Below, piece by piece: positions 6,858 through 12,185 of a stretch of 12,185 bases of DNA (the stretch's first letter is position 1; the number at the start of each line of letters is the position of its first letter). The notes below the pieces were generated by a model, which did not search any database, was not told where the DNA came from, and worked only from the letters and a program-made list of their open reading frames with translations. The stretch covers positions 1 to 12,185 of the forward strand of contig JBGSWL010000132.1 in NCBI GenBank assembly GCA_041752455.1. Reading direction: 5' to 3'. Position numbers and translations under genes: made by a program. Source of the stretch: JBGSWL01 sp041752455 (GTDB lineage Bacteria > Pseudomonadota > Alphaproteobacteria > Rhizobiales > Rhizobiaceae).

Positions 6858-7904
6858 ATGAGCGACTGCATAAAAAACGCGCACAATCACACAGCCGATC
6901 CGCTCGCCAAGCCGATGCTGATCGGCGGACATCTGGCGCGCAACCGCGTCTTCCTCGCGCCGATGTCCGGCATCAGCGACGCGCCGTTTCGCGCGCTGGC
7001 GTTCCAGTTTGGCGCTGGTCTCGTCGTCAGTGAAATGATTGCCAGCCGGGAGTATTGCTCTGCCAACCGCGAAAGCCGGATGCGCGCCGATTACCATGGC
7101 GGCGGGCTGCGGGTGCTGCAATTGGCCGGTCGCGAGGCACACTGGATGGCGGAAGCCGCACGCATCGCCGAAGGCGACGGCGCCGACATCATCGACATCA
7201 ACATGGGCTGCCCGGCCAAGAAGGTGACTGGTGGCCTGTGCGGGTCGGCGCTGATGCGCGATCCGGACCATGCGTTGTCGTTGATCGAAGCCACGTTGCG
7301 CGCGGTGACTGTGCCCGTGACGTTGAAGATGCGCCTTGGCTGGGATGCCGGGATGCTCAACGCCGCCGACATCGCAGCGCGGGCCGAGCAGGCCGGCATT
7401 GCCATGGTCACGGTGCATGGTCGCACGCGGGCGCAGATGTATGCGGGCAAGGCCGATTGGGCCGCCGTGCGCGCCGTTCGCGACGCCGTGTCGATCCCGC
7501 TGGTCGTCAATGGTGACATTGAGAGCCGTGACGATGCGCTGTCGGCGCTTGAAGCATCGGGCGCTGATGCGGTCATGGTCGGCCGCGCCAGCTACGGTGC
7601 ACCATGGGCTGCGGGTGTGATCGCAGGCGCCAGTGCCCCCGACGGAGATGCCATCGCCGATATCGCGCTGCGCCACTACTCGGCGATGATCGGACACTAT
7701 GGAACAGAGCAAGGCGTGCGCCATGCCCGCAAGCATGTCGGCTGGTATGCGCAGAAACACGCCGCCGACCTTCCGGATCTGCCCGAACGGCTGGGCGCCT
7801 TGATGGCCGAGACCGATCCCCGGCGTGTGGCAACCGGGCTGCATGATCTGCTGCGTCGCGCCGCTGACGCCGGTCGCCAGACCCCGGTGGAAAAAGCGGC
7901 ATGA
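6858..7904 (+). CDS. dusB: tRNA-dihydrouridine synthase (DusB/NifR3)
   Basis: An FMN enzyme that reduces uridines in the D-loop of tRNA with NADPH. The 348-residue product shows the TIM-barrel opening VFLAPMSGISDAPFR (31-45), the active-site DINMGCPAKKV with catalytic C118, the FMN-contacting TLKMRLGW (155-162, K157), VHGRTRAQMYAGKADW (186-201), VNGDI (217-221) and GRASYG phosphate-binding motif (242-247). This set is the DusB subgroup. In rhizobia and Rhodobacter the gene is the first of the ntrBC operon and was called ORF1 or nifR3. That is the arrangement here: its TGA overlaps the ntrB ATG. In Rhizobium leguminosarum this operon is reported to be repressed by NtrC. ATG 6858 has only a weak A/G-rich stretch (AAAGAAACGG) upstream. 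Confidence 0.96.
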   Translation: MSDCIKNAHNHTADPLAKPMLIGGHLARNRVFLAPMSGISDAPFRALAFQFGAGLVVSEMIASREYCSANRESRMRADYHGGGLRVLQLAGREAHWMAEAARIAEGDGADIIDINMGCPAKKVTGGLCGSALMRDPDHALSLIEATLRAVTVPVTLKMRLGWDAGMLNAADIAARAEQAGIAMVTVHGRTRAQMYAGKADWAAVRAVRDAVSIPLVVNGDIESRDDALSALEASGADAVMVGRASYGAPWAAGVIAGASAPDGDAIADIALRHYSAMIGHYGTEQGVRHARKHVGWYAQKHAADLPDLPERLGALMAETDPRRVATGLHDLLRRAADAGRQTPVEKAA

Positions 7905-9042
7905 CGATGAAAGCCAAGCGCATCAACACCAAGGCGAGAGCCGTGCAGGTGCTCGATACGATCCGCGACCCGGTGATCCTGGTCGATGGAACGGACACGA
8001 TCCGCTTTGCCAATCTGGAGGCCGAGTACTTTTTCCTGTCGTCATCCAGTCATCTGGAAGGCCGACCGATTGGAGAATTCATCCCGTTTACCAGTCCTTT
8101 GCTGGCACTTTTGAAACAAGTGCGCGAACAACAGTCACCGGTCAACGAATACCGCGTCGATCTGTCGTCGCCGCGTCTCGGCCAGGAGCGGGTCGTCGAC
8201 ATTCACGTGACGCCGGTCGCCGACGAGCCCGGCGCGATGGTTGTCGTGTTCCGCGAGCGGTCGATGGCCGACAAGTTCGATCGGCAAATGACGCATCGCG
8301 GCGCCGCGCGCTCGGTCACCGGGCTTGCAGCGATGCTGGGCCACGAGATCAAGAACCCGCTGTCCGGCATTCGCGGGGCGGCGCAGCTTCTCGAATATTC
8401 CGCTACCGACGAGGACAAGTCCCTGACGCAATTGATCCGCGACGAAGCGGACCGGATTGTCGCGCTCGTCGACCGGATGGAGATTTTCTCCGACGAGCGG
8501 CCGGTCGAGCGGGAACCTGTCAACATCCATGTCGTGCTCGACCGGGTGGAGCGGATCGCGCGCAGCGGCTTTGCCTCGCAGATGCGCTTCACCCAGAATT
8601 ATGACCCGTCGCTGCCGCCGGTTGCTGGCAACCAGGATCAGTTGATCCAGGTGTTTTTGAACCTCGTCAAGAATGCCGCGGAAGCCTGTGCCCACGTGGA
8701 TCGCCCGCACATCCAGTTGCGCACGGCCTACCGGCCGGGCGTCCGGCTTTCCATTCCGGGTGTCCACGAAAAGGTTGCGCTGCCGCTCGAATTTTCCGTC
8801 GAAGACAATGGCCCCGGCGTTCCGGACGACATCCAGCGACACATGTTCGATCCGTTCATCACCACCAAGCCGAACGGTTCGGGCCTCGGTCTGGCGCTAG
8901 TCGCCAAGATCGTCGGCGACCATGGCGGCGTGATCGAATGCGACAGCCAGCCGAGCAAGACGATTTTCCGCATTTTGATGCCGACCGCCTCGGCGGACAT
9001 GATCGATGAAGACAGGCGCATGCCACAGATGGAAACCACGCG

Positions 9043-9046
<4 letters not shown>
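7901..9046 (+). CDS. ntrB: Nitrogen-regulation sensor kinase NtrB (NRII)
   Basis: NtrB is a cytoplasmic histidine kinase/phosphatase that sets the phosphorylation of NtrC under control of PII proteins. The 381-residue product starts with a PAS domain (about 12-120, IRDPVILVDG..IRFANLEAE) and has no membrane segment. The kinase core follows: H box GHEIKNPLSGIRG with H148, N box (LNLVKNAAEA, 253-262), G1 DNGPGVP (302-308), F box MFDPFITTK (315-323) and G2 GSGLGLAL (326-333). All key residues are present. The ATG shares bases with the dusB stop (ATGA at 7901-7904) and the gene ends in another ATGA overlap with ntrC, so the three genes are translated together. An ATG two codons later (7907) is also possible. 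Confidence 0.97.
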
Positions 9047-10491
<1,445 letters not shown>

Positions 10492-10520
10492 CCCTGGTTA
10501 ATCCCCTAGGAGCTCCCCAT

Positions 10521-10548
10521 AGCCCGGCGGCCGATGGCCCGCCGGGCT
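10521..10548 (+). terminator. GC-rich hairpin after ntrC
   Basis: AGCCCGGCGG (10521-10530) and CCGCCGGGCT (10539-10548) form a perfect ten-base stem with an eight-base loop; a register with nine outer pairs plus GCC/GGC around a GAT loop is also possible. It lies 30 bases after the ntrC stop. No T-run follows, so it is not a classical intrinsic terminator. It could instead attenuate read-through or protect the dusB-ntrBC mRNA 3' end. Confidence 0.5.
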
Positions 10549-10636
10549 CCTCGGCCGTGGGGCCTGAGGCGGGCGGCCATGTCGCCAAAGCGCCACATTG
10601 TGATTTTATTGCACCATAGCTGAGACGGACGCACCA

Positions 10637-12185
10637 GTGGAAGGACCGGCGCGAACCGGGACTCCAACGGGGAAGCCAGGGGAAAGCGGTTTGCGCAGCG
10701 TCGTCCAAACTCCGCAAAAACCGAGAAAACACAAGGACTTCTTGCGCCCGTCCTCCGCCGCCGGGCAGGCTAAGGAAGACGTCTCGGCCGGCTCGCGGGC
10801 TCGCAACCGTCTCCCGTTCACGCTCGGCCTGATCATCATGGTGCTGTCCCTCTGCTCGGGACTAGCCACCTATCTCGTTCTCACCGGGCTGACCCCCATC
10901 ATTCCCACCCAGAGGGTGGTGGTGGGGTTACTGCTGATCAACCTGCTCCTCGTCCTCGCCATGCTTGGCATCATCGCCTGGCAGGTGACGGGGCTATGGC
11001 TCGCCCGACGCCGCCACGAGGCCGGCGCGCAGCTCCATGTGCGCATCGTCAGCCTGTTCAGTGTGATTGCCGTAGCGCCTGCGATCCTGCTCGCGGTGTT
11101 CGCCAGCGTTTCCCTCGACCGCGGCCTCGACCACTGGTTCTCCTCGAGCACCAAATCGATCATCCAAAACTCCATCGACGTGGCGACGGCCTATCTCCAA
11201 GAGCACGGCCAAGTGATTCGCGCCGACACGGTCGGCATGGCCAAGGATATCGACGAGGCGGTCGAGCTGGTGCGGGCGCAGCCCCAAGGCTTCGGCAATT
11301 TTCTAAACGCTCAGGCCGCCATCCGCGCGCTTCCCGCCGCCTATCTCATCGACCACAGCGGCAAGATCCTCGCCACGGCCGCGTCCGTTCCCGAACTGCC
11401 GTATCAGGCACCCCCCAAGGAGGCCATGGAGCTCGCGAAGAAGGGGCAAGTCATCGTCATCGCGCCGGGCCAGACGAGCATGGTCGGTGCCATCAAGAGC
11501 CTGAACAATTTCGACGACACCTATCTTTATGTGATCCGGCCGGTGAACGCGCGCGTGCTTCAGCAGCTACGCGCCACCCGTGCCAGTGTCGCCGAGTATC
11601 AGGTGCTCGAACAGCGCCGCGCCGGCGTGCAGGTGGCCTTCGGCCTGATGTATGTGGCCATCGCGCTCACGCTGCTATTGTCGGCGATCTGGATCGGCAT
11701 GTCGTTCGCCAACAGACTGGTCGCGCCGATCGGCCAGTTGATGGGCGCCGCGGAAGAGATCAGCCAGGGTAATCTCGGCGTCGAGGTGACTGTCAATCCC
11801 GCGGACGGGGACCTCGCCACGCTCGGCTCGACCTTCAACACCATGACGTCGGAGCTCAAGACCCAGCGCGATGAACTCGTCGGCGCCAATGCGACCCTCG
11901 ATGAGCGCAACCGCTTCATGGAGGCGGTGCTCTCTGGCGTGACCGCGGGCGTGGTGGGCGTCGATGCCAACGGCACCGTCAATCTGGTCAACCGCTCCGC
12001 CCAGGAGCTTCTCGGCCTCAAGGAGGAGAAGCTCATCGGCAAAAAGCTTGCCGATGTCGTGCCGGAATTCGGCCAGCACATGAAGCGCGCGCAGAAGCAG
12101 GGACGGCGGCTTGCCACCGACCAGGTGACGCTGCGCCGCGGCGGTTCGGAACGCAACTTCGCCGTCCGCGTCACCAGCGAAGGCG
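10637..12185 (+). CDS. ntrY: NtrY membrane sensor kinase, 3' truncated by window edge
   Basis: NtrY is the sensor partner of NtrX and takes part in nitrogen, redox and envelope responses in alphaproteobacteria. The frame is open from GTG 10637 to the right edge (516 visible codons). It shows a basic, proline-rich cytoplasmic head (1-58), membrane segments at about 60-87, 94-116 and 137-160, a sensor region at about 161-330, a fourth segment at about 331-356, then HAMP (about 357-406) and the start of PAS (from about 420, MEAVLSGVTAGVVGVDANG). The histidine kinase domain would lie beyond the window, as would ntrX. The start is uncertain: GTG 10637 gives the longest form but has a weak ribosome-binding site, whereas TTG 10691 has AGGGGAAAG just upstream and would remove 18 residues. 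It contains six TTA/CTA leucine codons, unlike most genes to the left. Confidence 0.93.
   Translation, partial: MEGPARTGTPTGKPGESGLRSVVQTPQKPRKHKDFLRPSSAAGQAKEDVSAGSRARNRLPFTLGLIIMVLSLCSGLATYLVLTGLTPIIPTQRVVVGLLLINLLLVLAMLGIIAWQVTGLWLARRRHEAGAQLHVRIVSLFSVIAVAPAILLAVFASVSLDRGLDHWFSSSTKSIIQNSIDVATAYLQEHGQVIRADTVGMAKDIDEAVELVRAQPQGFGNFLNAQAAIRALPAAYLIDHSGKILATAASVPELPYQAPPKEAMELAKKGQVIVIAPGQTSMVGAIKSLNNFDDTYLYVIRPVNARVLQQLRATRASVAEYQVLEQRRAGVQVAFGLMYVAIALTLLLSAIWIGMSFANRLVAPIGQLMGAAEEISQGNLGVEVTVNPADGDLATLGSTFNTMTSELKTQRDELVGANATLDERNRFMEAVLSGVTAGVVGVDANGTVNLVNRSAQELLGLKEEKLIGKKLADVVPEFGQHMKRAQKQGRRLATDQVTLRRGGSERNFAVRVTSEG

Noticed and set aside
6789..7844. Long upstream extension of the ispDF frame on the minus strand
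   Set aside because: It is antisense to dusB, whose motifs are complete; IspDF homologues begin near 6770-6788.
10611..10636. Two direct GCACCA copies before ntrY as NtrC half-sites
   Set aside because: They are in the same orientation 20 bases apart with no GGTGC partner, so they do not form the NtrC dyad.
10996..11772. 258-codon plus-strand frame in the ntrY region
   Set aside because: It is out of frame with NtrY, whose membrane, HAMP and PAS segments are continuous in another frame.

Overview
The window reads as a chromosomal segment of an alphaproteobacterium, most likely order Hyphomicrobiales (Rhizobiales). The reasons are high G+C, a fused IspD-IspF protein, the dusB(nifR3)-ntrB-ntrC-ntrY order, an E3-lipA-ratA cluster beside a convergent cinA-ispDF pair, and protein sequences that read like rhizobial orthologues. 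I cannot fix the genus. Coding density is very high. There are fourteen protein genes and no RNA gene, insertion sequence or CRISPR array that I can see.

Left part (1-4993): a 5'-truncated SGNH esterase; a small membrane protein on the opposite strand; a GNAT acetyltransferase; a small DUF465/YdcH-like helical protein; dihydrolipoamide dehydrogenase (lpdA); a two-helix membrane protein; lipoyl synthase (lipA); and a RatA/COQ10-type START-domain protein. LpdA and LipA belong together functionally: LipA builds the lipoyl cofactor that LpdA re-oxidises in 2-oxoacid dehydrogenase complexes. In related genomes the pdhABC genes lie just upstream of such a block.

Middle part (4979-6770, minus strand): ispDF (MEP isoprenoid pathway) followed by a stand-alone CinA C-terminal domain protein (NMN amidase type), joined by an ATGAATGA stop/start overlap. 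Their 3' end converges on ratA with a 15-base overlap.

Right part (6858-12185): dusB, ntrB and ntrC are linked by two ATGA overlaps and form the nitrogen-regulation operon. A 145-base gap with a strong hairpin follows, then ntrY, a four-helix membrane sensor kinase that runs off the right edge before its kinase domain. The 87-base divergent region between ispDF and dusB holds a perfect 14-base palindrome that contains a TTGCGC hexamer on both strands.

Most of the window is ordinary housekeeping and regulatory chromosome, and I found no new defence or mobile system. The points worth a second look are the palindrome in the ispDF/dusB promoter region, an FNR/FixK-like box before the DUF465 gene, a sharp rise in TTA/CTA leucine codons from the middle of ntrC into ntrY, the ambiguous ntrY start, and two uncharacterised small membrane proteins.
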